Below, in pieces: positions 27,501 to 34,402 of a DNA stretch of 34,402 bases. This DNA is from Priapulus caudatus (lineage: Eukaryota; Priapulida; Priapulimorpha; Priapulimorphida; Priapulidae): the NCBI RefSeq assembly GCF_000485595.1, contig NW_014577141.1, positions 333,271 to 367,672 on the forward strand, read 5' to 3'. Every line of letters begins with the position of its first letter. Positions within the stretch are counted from its first letter, which is position 1. Below the pieces are notes generated by a model. It worked only from the letters and a program-made list of their open reading frames with translations. It was not told the DNA's origin and did no database searches. The position numbers and the translations under genes were made by a program.

Positions 27501-30500
27501 CGTCGCGGCAGTACTCCCGCTTCATGTCCATCAGCACAGAGTCGCTGGCCGATTGCACGGGCACGTGCAGGAACGCGTACACGCGCGGGTGATTCAGCAC
27601 GGCTGCCATCTCCTGCAAGCACACACACACAGCTGGACAATTATTCTTCACTCCGGCTCACCGAGCGGCGTATACAGACTTCTGTGTATAGTTGGATCGA
27701 GATTTGATGTATAGACGTATCGATATTCTATGTATAGTCATACCAATATTCTGAGTATAGATGTATCGATATTCTGAGTATAGATGTATCGGTATTCTAT
27801 GTATAGATGTATCGATATTCTGAGTATAGATGTATCGATATTCTGAGTATAGATGTATCGATATTCTATGTATAGATGTATCGATATTCTGAGTATAGAT
27901 GTATCGATATTCTGAGTATAGATGTATCGATATTCTATGTATAGATGTATCGATATTCTGAGTATAGATGTATCGATATTCTATGTATAGATGTATCGAT
28001 ATTCTATTATTGACATCGATATTCTGAGTATAGATGTATCGATATTCTATGTATAGATGTATCGATATTCTATGTATAGATGTATCGATATTCTATTATT
28101 GACATATCAATATTCTGAGTATAGACGTAATGATATTCTGAGTATGTATTTGACGGTTCAGTTTGTTCCCGGGTTAGACATGAGAATCGCTGTCGATGGC
28201 AAAGTAAGATGATCAATGCTGATGTAAGGGTCTTGCAAGTTTTACAGAGACAGATATAGCTTGAGTTTGAGCCAGCTATGAGACGAAAGTAAATTATTAA
28301 GTCACGGTTTACCTCTAGGTGTTCCAATATGTAGGGAGGGTTTGTCATTCCTATTCTCATCATTGCACCTTCTGGTATCGTTTCCACCAACTTCCACAAA
28401 AGGTTAGGTAATGTCACACCTGACAATTCCAGAAACAAAAGTGTAAATAGCGATCGTGGCCAGTTCCAAGAATACAATATGAATAAAAGTACAGATAAAA
28501 ATACACCAAAATTTAGTATACAAATCAAATCTAATACATTACCTATATCTTTTCCATATGCGCCAGTATCTTCAGATGTAAGCCATATTTCACAAACACC
28601 CTCTGTATTCAAAAGCGTGGGAAAATTCATAAATGAACATAACTAGACATTAACATTACATTAACAGAAACATTACGGTACTGTAAGTTTTATCTATACC
28701 AAGTTCAAAAAGATTTAAACTTCTCTTACATAAAAAAACATTTCGTGATTTGGTATTTACTAAAAATGTTTTTTAAATGTTTGAAAACTGTCAATGGTCA
28801 TTTTCTTATAACTGTTCATGTAATGCAATAAGTATCATAATATACTCTTAAATTGTAGACTAATGTTTCCTTTTTATGAGAAAAAAACTGCCGAACAGCG
28901 ATAATGCAAAGTATCCTAACACATACCATCAAATGACTCTTTTGCTCTTGCTACTAAATCGTCTATTGGGTAGCTGCCTAGGTCACCTCTAGCATGTTTT
29001 GTTTTACAGTATGTACACTGGTTTAAACATCTGAAAGAACATGAAGCCACCAAATCATATTCAATGCACAGATGCACGCACACACAACCGTATGTTATAT
29101 TTCATATGCTTACATTCATATACAGCTAATCAAACAGCTATTATTCTGTAATCGTGATTAGCAAATATGCAATGTTCATATAACATCATAAGAAACTACT
29201 CCAAGTTAAACATGCAGGCCATTTCAGATATACTTCATGGCATCATATTTAACACACTGAGGGTTCTCCCTAGGAGTTTCAGAAGGCAATTTCCGTGCAA
29301 TCAGGCAATTCATCTGTGGTTGCTAATTGGAGTCAATTACGTATTGTATTGTAAGCGGCCCAATATAATCAGAATACTGGTAAACTCGATCAGTTGGGAC
29401 TTCAATACATCAAGCTGTGCAAACACAGCATGACCATGTTGCTATTGCCAAAAGTACAAATGGCTAGATATTAATACATGCAAATTAAGCAATTAAGGCA
29501 TATCAGAGAAATAATTAGATGTCACAAATTAGCTTCAGCTCTGAAGGCAGGTCGGTCCTGACAAACGTTAAAGGCCTGGGAAGTAGCCTGACAGTGTTAG
29601 TAAGAAACATACCCTGTATTGACAGCCAAAATCTCGATCAACGGATTTCTCCGGATCTTTGGGAGGTCTAAGCGAGCTCCACCTGATTTCTTACCATCCT
29701 GCTTTTTCTGGCCAAGCAGCCTAACTGAATTACCTAAAGCGAAAGCACAAGTAAAGCATAGAGGTGATACGTTATTGACCGCGTACGGACTGATAGCACC
29801 AGACCAGAGATAAGAACTCGAACCGGGGTGAGGAATAATGAGTAAAAGCCATGTCTGTTACGAGAGCTATGACACACCCTTCAGTGTTTCCTCGACCACT
29901 TCCACAACCCTGTCGATTTGCTGCACACCGACTATTGACAGACCCTTCATGTAGCTGACACGGGGAGCAGCTTGTGGTACACAACCAGCAACCTGTATAA
30001 TAATAATAATAATAATAACGATAATAATAATATAATAGTAATAAAATAATGTTATAATTATATAATAATGATGATATTATTATTATCGTTATTATTAAAG
30101 ATAACAATAATCTAAAATTACCTCTAAAATGGTGAAGCCGTATATGCTATATGCTACTTACAACAACGTGTTTCTGTTTTTTGTTGGCTTCTGTGATCGC
30201 ATTTCTAAAGTGATCTTCTGCAGGACTTTTCACTGTACAGCTATTCAACAGCCAGAGGTCAGCACTATCTTTGTGATCTGTAAAAAAATCAAACAGATGT
30301 TTGGACCAAACCTATAGGACATTTTATGTAAAGAGCATACCTCCTATAGCCACTATATATGAAAATATAGAAGCAGGGTGGTCCACAACCTAAAATTCAA
30401 ACATGTAAAACTGGGAACTTTAGAGGAGTACTTTAGATATTATTTGAAATTATGTGCGCGAAGCACACATCACGAGCGCAAAGAGCGAAGACACTTGCGG

Positions 30501-33500
30501 CCGGGGTCCAGGACCCGCCTTAGGGCCCTGGAAACTCAGGGGTTTTAGATGCTCTCTGGTGCAATCTGAGCCTTATTTTGGAGCATTTTTGCTCAAAATT
30601 TATGACCTATATTTCAAAATAATTTGGGTTGAGTCAAGAGTCATGAGTGATGAGTCATTTTTCATTGTTCAATTTGTATACTAATGGGAATGTAACCAGT
30701 CAAATGTTATAAAGCAATGTGCGAAAAATGCAAATAAATATACCATAAGGTGAAACTATATTTCGCTATATTTTATTCGGATTGAGCGCCGATACAAATG
30801 TCAACTTGCCAGTGATAGTGTAACCATAGCTAGCCAACTGTCCTGCCATGTACTCTCCATCCGAGTTATTGTGGGTGCAGCCCCAAGTTCTCACCCATAT
30901 TGTCTGTCTACCTATTAATACATATAATTGATACAAAACGAAATATTCAATTCATTCATATATAATACGCATGCACTGCAGGTATTAACAGGCAGATTTG
31001 CAAAATGTTAGGTAAACATGTTTGCTTGGCTACATTAGATTACTGTATACGCCCCATTTTTCGCGTACCTGCAGATATTTTTGCGAATTCACTTGACAGA
31101 CAATTTCGCGAGTGGCTAATTTCGCGGTCGGTGAATTATGAATTATTCGGTATTATTCGGTATGAATTATTCACGTGTTGTTATTTTCGCAGTCGGGGAC
31201 GCGTTCACAAAATTTGTGAAAATTAAACCACCGCAAAATATACAGCGTATACAGTAATTATTCCTTGTCAATTTATTCATGACTGTATATAGGCAAAGTA
31301 TATTGACTGTATTATACATTAAGTATAATGTGTACATTGAGTACACATTGAGTATAATGACTGTATATTATACTCAATTAATACTGTATATTAGGCAAGT
31401 ATAGCTAACCTTGATAATGGACATATGTCCATTATCAAGGTTAGCTCTACTTGCATAGCTCTTTGCCCTGCTCCAAGAATCCTTCCCTCTTCAACAGGCA
31501 GTTACGAAGCAAGGGAATGTACGGGTAGCAGGGCTCTCCCTAGCTCTAGAACTATAGCCTTTCGCTATGCCACAGGGCTATAGCACAAACTATGTTGAAT
31601 ATGGGCAATGATACTGCTCCCTCTGCTGCCACGAAGAACGCATCACAGAAAAAACTAGGGCAGCCCATTACTCATGGGGGTGTGGGTATAGCACTGGTGC
31701 TGATACAAGGTTGCCAGGCAACATATGTTTATGTTTAAAAAGTGCCAGTTCACTCCCTTGAGTAAGGGTAATGCTATCCCACGGGCGTAGAGGGAGGTGA
31801 CCGCAATGTGGCAGCACTAGTGTTGGGATAGTGTTAGGATTAGGGTTAGGGTCAGGGTTAGGGTTAGGGTTAGAGTTAGGGTTAGGGTTAGGATTAGGGT
31901 TAGGGTTAGGGTTAGGATTAGGGTTAGGGTTAGGGTTAGGATTAGGGTTAGGGTTAAGGTTTTTGCATCATGATATCTGTCCCCACACCATAGATTAATT
32001 TTTGTGGATCATAATGCCTATATATAGCGCGGCGACACATATATATTTAGTGTGAGTGTTAGTGTTGGCGGTGTTGGAGTGAGGGTTACCGTTAGGGTTA
32101 ACGTTTTGAACGTCATCGCCAACGTTATCACGTGACCTCCCTCCACGCCCGTGGGATAGCAACACCCCTTGAGTAATGGGCTGCCCCGTGCTTTTGCCAG
32201 CATTTGGACGGAATTTGCAAGTACTAGTAGGGCTAAGACTTTGATGAATAAATAAATAAATGCATGGTGTAAAGTTGTGAAGTTTTCAAAAAGATAGGTA
32301 ATTAAACATGCGCGTCTAAACAGAGGAATTGCTCCGACCTGTGATTGGAGGATAAAAATAGAATTCGTGACGTTTCGTTTTCGTTTTGCATACCCCGCCG
32401 CATACGCTATTATATGCTATGACCGGTAGGAACGTGTACTAACTATCATATGGCGCGAACGATTCAAGTTACATTGCTATAAATTCTAGCTATTAGAGAC
32501 ACTTGTTAGCCTTAATCTCTGTGAGTCTTGAGTTTATTGAAGAGCGATTAGCTTAATTAATTAGCAAATATGTACGCGCGGTATCGCTCATATACTCGAG
32601 TCATAGGCTAAATGCCAAAATGAAAACGAAACGTCACAAATTCTTTTTGATCCTCCAATCACAAGTTGGAGCATTTCCTCAGTTTAAACGCATGTGTAAT
32701 TAAGGCTGATAGGGTCTATGTCTCCATGCGTACTGCCGGAACGTAACCTGGGTACGGTCCGGTATACCGGAACGTACCCTGGTAACTATCTGATATGGCC
32801 CAAAGCAAGAAAGAGACGGGAAGACCCAATCGAATGTCAGAGTGGGAAAAAGGATGTAGATAATATACCGATGGTAGCACGCGATAGGTTTGCGGACAGT
32901 CACATCAGCAGTATTATACCAGGTTTTGCTAGCTTTTTATTTATTTCTTAGTAATTTTCATTATGCCGTGGGATGTTTCAGCTTTGAAATCACGTCATAC
33001 CTAAATTAAGTATCAACTTCAAGGATGAACTGATTCTAAACTAATCTGGGGTGCTAAACTAGGCTTGTGCCCAAATTAATGACCCTGGGAGAGCTTATAG
33101 TGCTCCCTCTGCTCCCGCGAGGAAGGCTCACAGAACGCAAAATGGAGGGGCTTTTTAACACTTATTTATCTACATGGACCTTGATCCTTGATCAGAGCTC
33201 CTGATGAGCCATAGTGGACTCTCGTACTGTAGCTCCCGTATATAAAAAGCCTGTCACACTTAGTATTGACCTTATAATTACGCTGCCAGGGGCTATGTCT
33301 CCCTGGGTACTGCCGGAACGTACCCTGGTACTATCTAATATGCCGGACCGTACCTCGCCTACTCCACTAACGAGTCTATAGGGAGTCGCCTACGCCTACT
33401 TCCTAACACTAACCCTAACCCTAACCCTAATACAACTTGCTTTCTGGATTCATAGCGATCATTTGGAGTTAAATCGAAAAGTCCTACTATATCTTCTATG

Positions 33501-33535
33501 TCATCTATTTCTGTGTCGCAATGATGTGATGGCAT
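24397..33535 (-). CDS. CDKAL1: CDKAL1: threonylcarbamoyladenosine tRNA methylthiotransferase (whole gene)
   Basis: A radical-SAM enzyme that adds a methylthio group to t6A37 of tRNA-Lys(UUU) to make ms2t6A37, anchored in the ER by its C-terminus. Fourteen exons with matching phases give 536 residues, against about 579 in human. Domains in order: N-terminal methylthiotransferase domain with cysteines in TWGC (about 42), NSC (78) and AGC (107); the radical-SAM motif CxxxCxxC (183, 187, 190); a conserved [10 protein letters not shown] segment; a TRAM-like region around 390-482; a membrane anchor at about 512-532. The shortfall lies between exon 1 and the TWGC exon, where a linker exon of roughly 30 codons is probably unrecognised. 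The exons still join in frame without it. Confidence 0.96.
24780..25145. repeat. Minisatellite, about 38-40 bp unit, about 9 copies
   Basis: The unit reads approximately CCCACAGAGTGCACACACAG then CAGGGAAGAGCYGGMAC. It lies in the last intron of CDKAL1 and creates long spurious frames on both strands. Confidence 0.85.
25181..25336 (-). CDS. CDKAL1: CDKAL1: TRAM region, second exon
   Basis: 156 nt, 52 codons, phase 0 both sides. Acceptor GTTTTGCAG, donor GTACGC. It encodes [20 protein letters not shown] then [15 protein letters not shown] and ends [10 protein letters not shown]. Very GC rich. Confidence 0.92.
25762..25845 (-). CDS. CDKAL1: CDKAL1: TRAM region, first exon
   Basis: 84 nt, 28 codons, phase 0 both sides. 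Acceptor CTGCTACAG, donor GTGAAT. It encodes [20 protein letters not shown] then GHNKFYEQ, the start of the tRNA-binding TRAM-like domain. Confidence 0.93.
26093..26275 (-). CDS. CDKAL1: CDKAL1: end of the radical-SAM domain
   Basis: 183 nt, 61 codons, phase 0 both sides. Acceptor AAATTTCAG, donor GTATCG. It encodes [20 protein letters not shown] and [14 protein letters not shown], typical of the C-terminal part of the catalytic domain. Confidence 0.95.
26476..26536 (-). CDS. CDKAL1: CDKAL1: 61-nt exon (VPGITIATD)
   Basis: Phase 2 in, phase 0 out. Acceptor TGCATCTCAG, donor GTAAGA. It encodes [20 protein letters not shown], where the family usually has GFPGET; here the Gly is Thr. Confidence 0.94.
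26805..27012. repeat. Four 52-bp tandem repeats
   Basis: AAACACTTCCCCAACTACCC recurs at 26808, 26860, 26912 and 26964, exactly 52 bp apart. The CCACCC-rich region continues to 27460 with degenerate CCACCCACC units up to the CDKAL1 donor. Confidence 0.85.
27467..27612 (-). CDS. CDKAL1: CDKAL1: radical-SAM core exon (VPVQSAS)
   Basis: 146 nt, phase 0 in, phase 2 out. Acceptor GTGCTTGCAG, donor GTGGGT. It encodes [35 protein letters not shown] and more. GC rich, next to a pyrimidine-rich satellite intron. Confidence 0.95.
27700..28145. repeat. 23-bp minisatellite with higher-order pattern
   Basis: Unit TATCGATATTCTGAGTATAG plus ATG, about 18 copies. Two variants (GAGT or ATGT at one position) follow a GAGT-GAGT-ATGT order three times, then the pattern breaks and an ATTATTGAC variant appears twice. 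It lies in a CDKAL1 intron. Confidence 0.85.
28313..28419 (-). CDS. CDKAL1: CDKAL1: radical-SAM core exon
   Basis: 107 nt, phase 1 in, phase 0 out. Acceptor AATTGTCAG, donor GTAAAC. It encodes [20 protein letters not shown] then [14 protein letters not shown] 23-bp minisatellite fills the next intron. Confidence 0.95.
28543..28602 (-). CDS. CDKAL1: CDKAL1: 60-nt exon
   Basis: Phase 1 in and out. Acceptor TTGAATACAG, donor GTAATG. It encodes [19 protein letters not shown], a strictly conserved radical-SAM strand in this family. Confidence 0.95.
   Translation of the reverse strand, partial: RVFVKYGLHLKILAHMEKI
28927..29030 (-). CDS. CDKAL1: CDKAL1: exon with the radical-SAM CxxxCxxC motif
   Basis: 104 nt, phase 2 in, phase 1 out. 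Acceptor GTTCTTTCAG, donor GTATGT. It encodes [20 protein letters not shown] then [14 protein letters not shown]. The three cysteines coordinate the SAM-binding cluster. Confidence 0.96.
29267..29592. repeat. Dispersed repeat, copy 2 (CDKAL1 intron)
   Basis: Same orientation as copy 1. It ends about 20 bp from the donor of the exon at 29613-29733. Confidence 0.6.
29613..29733 (-). CDS. CDKAL1: CDKAL1: linker to the radical-SAM domain
   Basis: 121 nt, phase 1 in, phase 2 out. Acceptor GCTTTAG, donor GTATGT. It encodes [20 protein letters not shown] then [19 protein letters not shown]. Confidence 0.95.
29878..29992 (-). CDS. CDKAL1: CDKAL1: exon with third Fe-S cysteine
   Basis: 115 nt, phase 0 in, phase 1 out. 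Acceptor ATTATACAG, donor GTGTGT. It encodes [20 protein letters not shown] then [18 protein letters not shown], completing the N-terminal cluster domain. An (AAT)n tract fills the upstream intron. Confidence 0.95.
30162..30277 (-). CDS. CDKAL1: CDKAL1: exon with second Fe-S cysteine
   Basis: 116 nt, phase 1 in, phase 0 out. Acceptor TTTTTTTACAG, donor GTAAGT. It encodes [20 protein letters not shown] then [11 protein letters not shown], almost identical to vertebrate CDKAL1. Confidence 0.95.
30441..30625. mobile_element. Relic related to the 4297-4484 element
   Basis: It shares a GGGTCCAGGACCC-type palindrome and the phrase TTAGATGCTCTYT with the hAT-like MITE near 4300. Terminal repeats are not recognisable. 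Low confidence. Confidence 0.35.
30810..30903 (-). CDS. CDKAL1: CDKAL1: exon with first Fe-S cysteine, GC donor
   Basis: 94 nt, phase 0 in, phase 1 out. Acceptor AGGTAGACAG. It encodes [20 protein letters not shown] then [11 protein letters not shown]. The donor is GCAAGT: only this site gives the G that joins the next exon's AT to make [13 protein letters not shown], so the intron is of the rare GC-AG kind. Confidence 0.93.
31043..31254. mobile_element. Short MITE with TA target duplication, 212 bp
   Basis: Inverted ends CTGTATACGC flanked by TA on both sides. The interior has TTTCGCG and CGCAAAAT blocks facing each other. Tc1/mariner-like by target site only. Confidence 0.55.
31403..31446. 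repeat. Perfect 44-bp palindrome
   Basis: AGCTAACCTTGATAATGGAC followed by ATAT and its exact complement, centred on CATATG. It lies in CDKAL1 intron 1. Confidence 0.9.
31660..32190. mobile_element. Inverted-repeat element enclosing a telomere-like array
   Basis: 26-bp arms at 31773-31798 and 32135-32160 (GCTATCCCACGGGCGTRGAG) match except one base. Outer sequences with CAGCCCATTACTCA also recur inverted. Between the arms lies a TTAGGG array. No coding. Confidence 0.65.
31832..31959 (+). repeat. Interstitial telomere-like array (TTAGGG)n
   Basis: About 21 hexamers, mostly TTAGGG with periodic ATTAGG variants. It points to an organism with TTAGGG telomeres, but the location is internal. Confidence 0.9.
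32300..32703. mobile_element. MITE with about 90-bp inverted repeats, 404 bp
   Basis: The arms contain CTGTGATTGGAGGAT and GTGACGTTTCGTTTTC and their complements. Ends are near ATTAAACATGCG and CGCATGTGTAAT, with TTAA near both. The family is not assigned; the ends do not align well enough for a firm piggyBac call. Confidence 0.65.
32703..32800 (+). mobile_element. Partial foldback element of the GGTACG family
   Basis: GCTGATAGGGTCTATGTCTC begins the family's end sequence, followed by GGTACGGTCCGGTATACCGG. It stops after CTATCTGATATGG with no opposite arm. Confidence 0.6.
33287..33430 (+). mobile_element. Truncated foldback element ending in CCCTAA repeats
   Basis: It shares about 140 bp with the inverse of 33802-34026, including CTCGCCTACTCCACTAACGA, and ends in four CCCTAA-type repeats six bases from the exon 1 donor of CDKAL1. 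Confidence 0.75.
33437..33535 (-). CDS. CDKAL1: CDKAL1 exon 1 (start codon)
   Basis: 99 nt, 33 codons, phase 0 out. It starts [18 protein letters not shown], the conserved CDKAL1 N-terminus (CDT..DDIEDIV). The donor GTTGTA is weak. Six bases into the intron a telomere-like TTAGGG array begins. Upstream in-frame sequence has no ATG, so this start is preferred. Confidence 0.85.
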
Positions 33536-33663
33536 CTTGGCAACGTAGACCAAACTTTCACACTAATGTATTTTTATGTATTGCTGTTTATATATATATA
33601 TTATATCATCAGATCGAAACCTAGCTGTTTTAAGTGTTTATTTTGTTTTGAGCAAACCATTTG

Positions 33664-33756
33664 TAGGGAGGCGCCATATTCAATGAACTACAAGGATATA
33701 TAAGGCGATGAAGATGATTGGTCATGTACTTGTTACGCCACACGCGCCATTTTGGA
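33664..33756 (-). promoter_or_regulatory. Two YY1-like ATGGCGC motifs upstream of CDKAL1
   Basis: ATGGCGCC at 33670-33677 and CCAAAATGGCGC at 33744-33755, both on the gene's strand and 135-220 nt before the ATG. YY1 sites of this kind are common in TATA-less housekeeping promoters. Their role here is inference. Confidence 0.3.
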
Positions 33757-33801
33757 TCAAAGTTTTACATCACAAAAGTCATGTGTGTGCGTCTGAAGCT
33801 C

Positions 33802-34026
33802 ATAGGGTCTATGTCCCCTAGGGTACTGCCGGAACGTAACTATCTGATATGGTTAGGGTTAGGGAATTAGGGTTAGGGAGTAGGCGTAGGCGACTCCCTA
33901 GACTCGTTAGTGGAGTAGGCGAGGTACGGTCCGGCATATTAGATAGTACCAGCTAGGGTACGTTCCGGTATACCGGACCGTACCCAGGGTACGTTCCGGC
34001 AGTACCCTGGGGAGACATAGACCCTC
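33802..34026. mobile_element. Foldback element with internal TTAGGG, 225 bp
   Basis: Inverted ends of about 40 bp (AGGGTCTATGTCYCC then AGGGTACTGCCGGAACGTA) with four TTAGGG-like units at 33853-33879. It lies about 270 bp upstream of the CDKAL1 start codon. Confidence 0.75.
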
Positions 34027-34050
34027 TCAGCGCGTCTGAAGTTATGAACC

Positions 34051-34112
34051 ATAGAAATAATATAGATAACCTGCATGGTATATGGAAATAAGGTTATCTA
34101 TATTATTTCTAT
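34051..34112. repeat. Perfect 22-bp stem hairpin
   Basis: ATAGAAATAATATAGATAAC plus CT at 34051-34072 pairs with its exact complement at 34091-34112 across an 18-nt loop. Confidence 0.9.
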
Positions 34113-34402
34113 AATAAGGCATTAATTTTTATGCATGTGTATTTATTACTCCCTCTTTATTTATTTTTATGCATTTATTTATGTGTAATTCCTAATCTAG
34201 TGCTGTAGTAATATAGTGCTAAGCAGCTAGTGCAGTAGCTAATGTAGTGCTGTAGTAGATTTAAGTGCTCTGGTTGAGCTGTATTCTATAGTTCATATAA
34301 TATAATGTGGGGAAGCGATGGAGAGAACTCTCTTATTCATGTTGTTTGTGCACGCAACACTGGGCGGGCGTGCGGTGTACTTGTGTGTTGCAGATGAGCA
34401 TT
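34113..34402. other. No gene recognised
   Basis: AT-rich at first, then short GTGCTGTAGTA-like repeats (34200-34270). Nothing coding could be supported. Confidence 0.4.

Noticed and set aside
26657-27592. 311-residue plus-strand frame rich in Pro, Thr and His
   Set aside because: It is a 52-bp tandem repeat and CCACCC satellite, antisense to a real CDKAL1 exon at its end.
27700-28145. CRISPR-like regular array
   Set aside because: The 23-bp units are contiguous with no spacers, in an animal intron. It is a minisatellite.
31832-31959. A chromosome end
   Set aside because: The hexamer array is short, imperfect, flanked by inverted arms and followed by a gene.
32700-32951. Coding frames on both strands near 32800
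   Set aside because: They overlap a foldback element fragment and show no conserved motif. A minus-strand donor near 32880 lacks a usable acceptor, so it was not taken as the missing CDKAL1 exon.
1-34402. tRNA or rRNA genes
   Set aside because: No cloverleaf or conserved rRNA segment was recognised on reading both strands. A dedicated search such as tRNAscan-SE was not possible.

Overview
This is animal genomic DNA, most likely from an invertebrate. Genes are split by GT-AG introns with short exons, there are many micro- and minisatellites, several families of short non-autonomous transposons, and TTAGGG-type telomere-like arrays. I cannot name the species. Nothing prokaryotic is present. 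Two protein-coding genes are supported, both on the minus strand and arranged head to tail, so each gene starts at its high coordinate.

Gene 1 (about 3513-22133, with a possible 5' UTR exon at 22800-22962) encodes a secreted matrix protein of the TGFBI/periostin type: signal peptide, an unusual His/Asp/Arg-rich region built from eight small exons, an EMI domain ending in CCPGYE, and four FAS1 (fasciclin) domains. Every exon from the signal peptide to the start of EMI is in phase 2 on both sides, so the cassette could grow by exon duplication. The middle of the gene (about 7314-14831) is present twice in tandem. In each copy the half facing away from the central junction is full of one-base insertions and deletions, while the other half is intact. 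The intact exons from the two copies together make one clean set. Collapsing them gives a continuous 949-residue reading frame with the canonical EMI plus four FAS1 layout. I read this as an assembly error with an error-rich gap fill rather than a real duplication. The second copy also carries a 970-bp Helitron that the first lacks, with an exact empty site for comparison.

Gene 2 (24397-33535) is the CDKAL1 orthologue, the tRNA methylthiotransferase that turns t6A37 into ms2t6A37. Fourteen exons are resolved, with all six iron-sulfur cysteines, the TRAM region and a C-terminal membrane anchor. One intron uses a GC donor. A linker exon between exon 1 and the methylthiotransferase domain was not found.

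Region by region: 1-3512 holds no recognised gene (CRE-like sites near 358, a small hairpin, tandem repeats and GATA-rich repeats). 3513-22133 is gene 1. 22134-24396 is the intergenic stretch with a Harbinger-like MITE and a dispersed repeat. 24397-33535 is gene 2, whose 2.5-kb first intron is packed with inverted-repeat elements, two kinds of which contain telomere-like hexamers. 33536-34402 is its upstream region. The two genes have no evident functional link.
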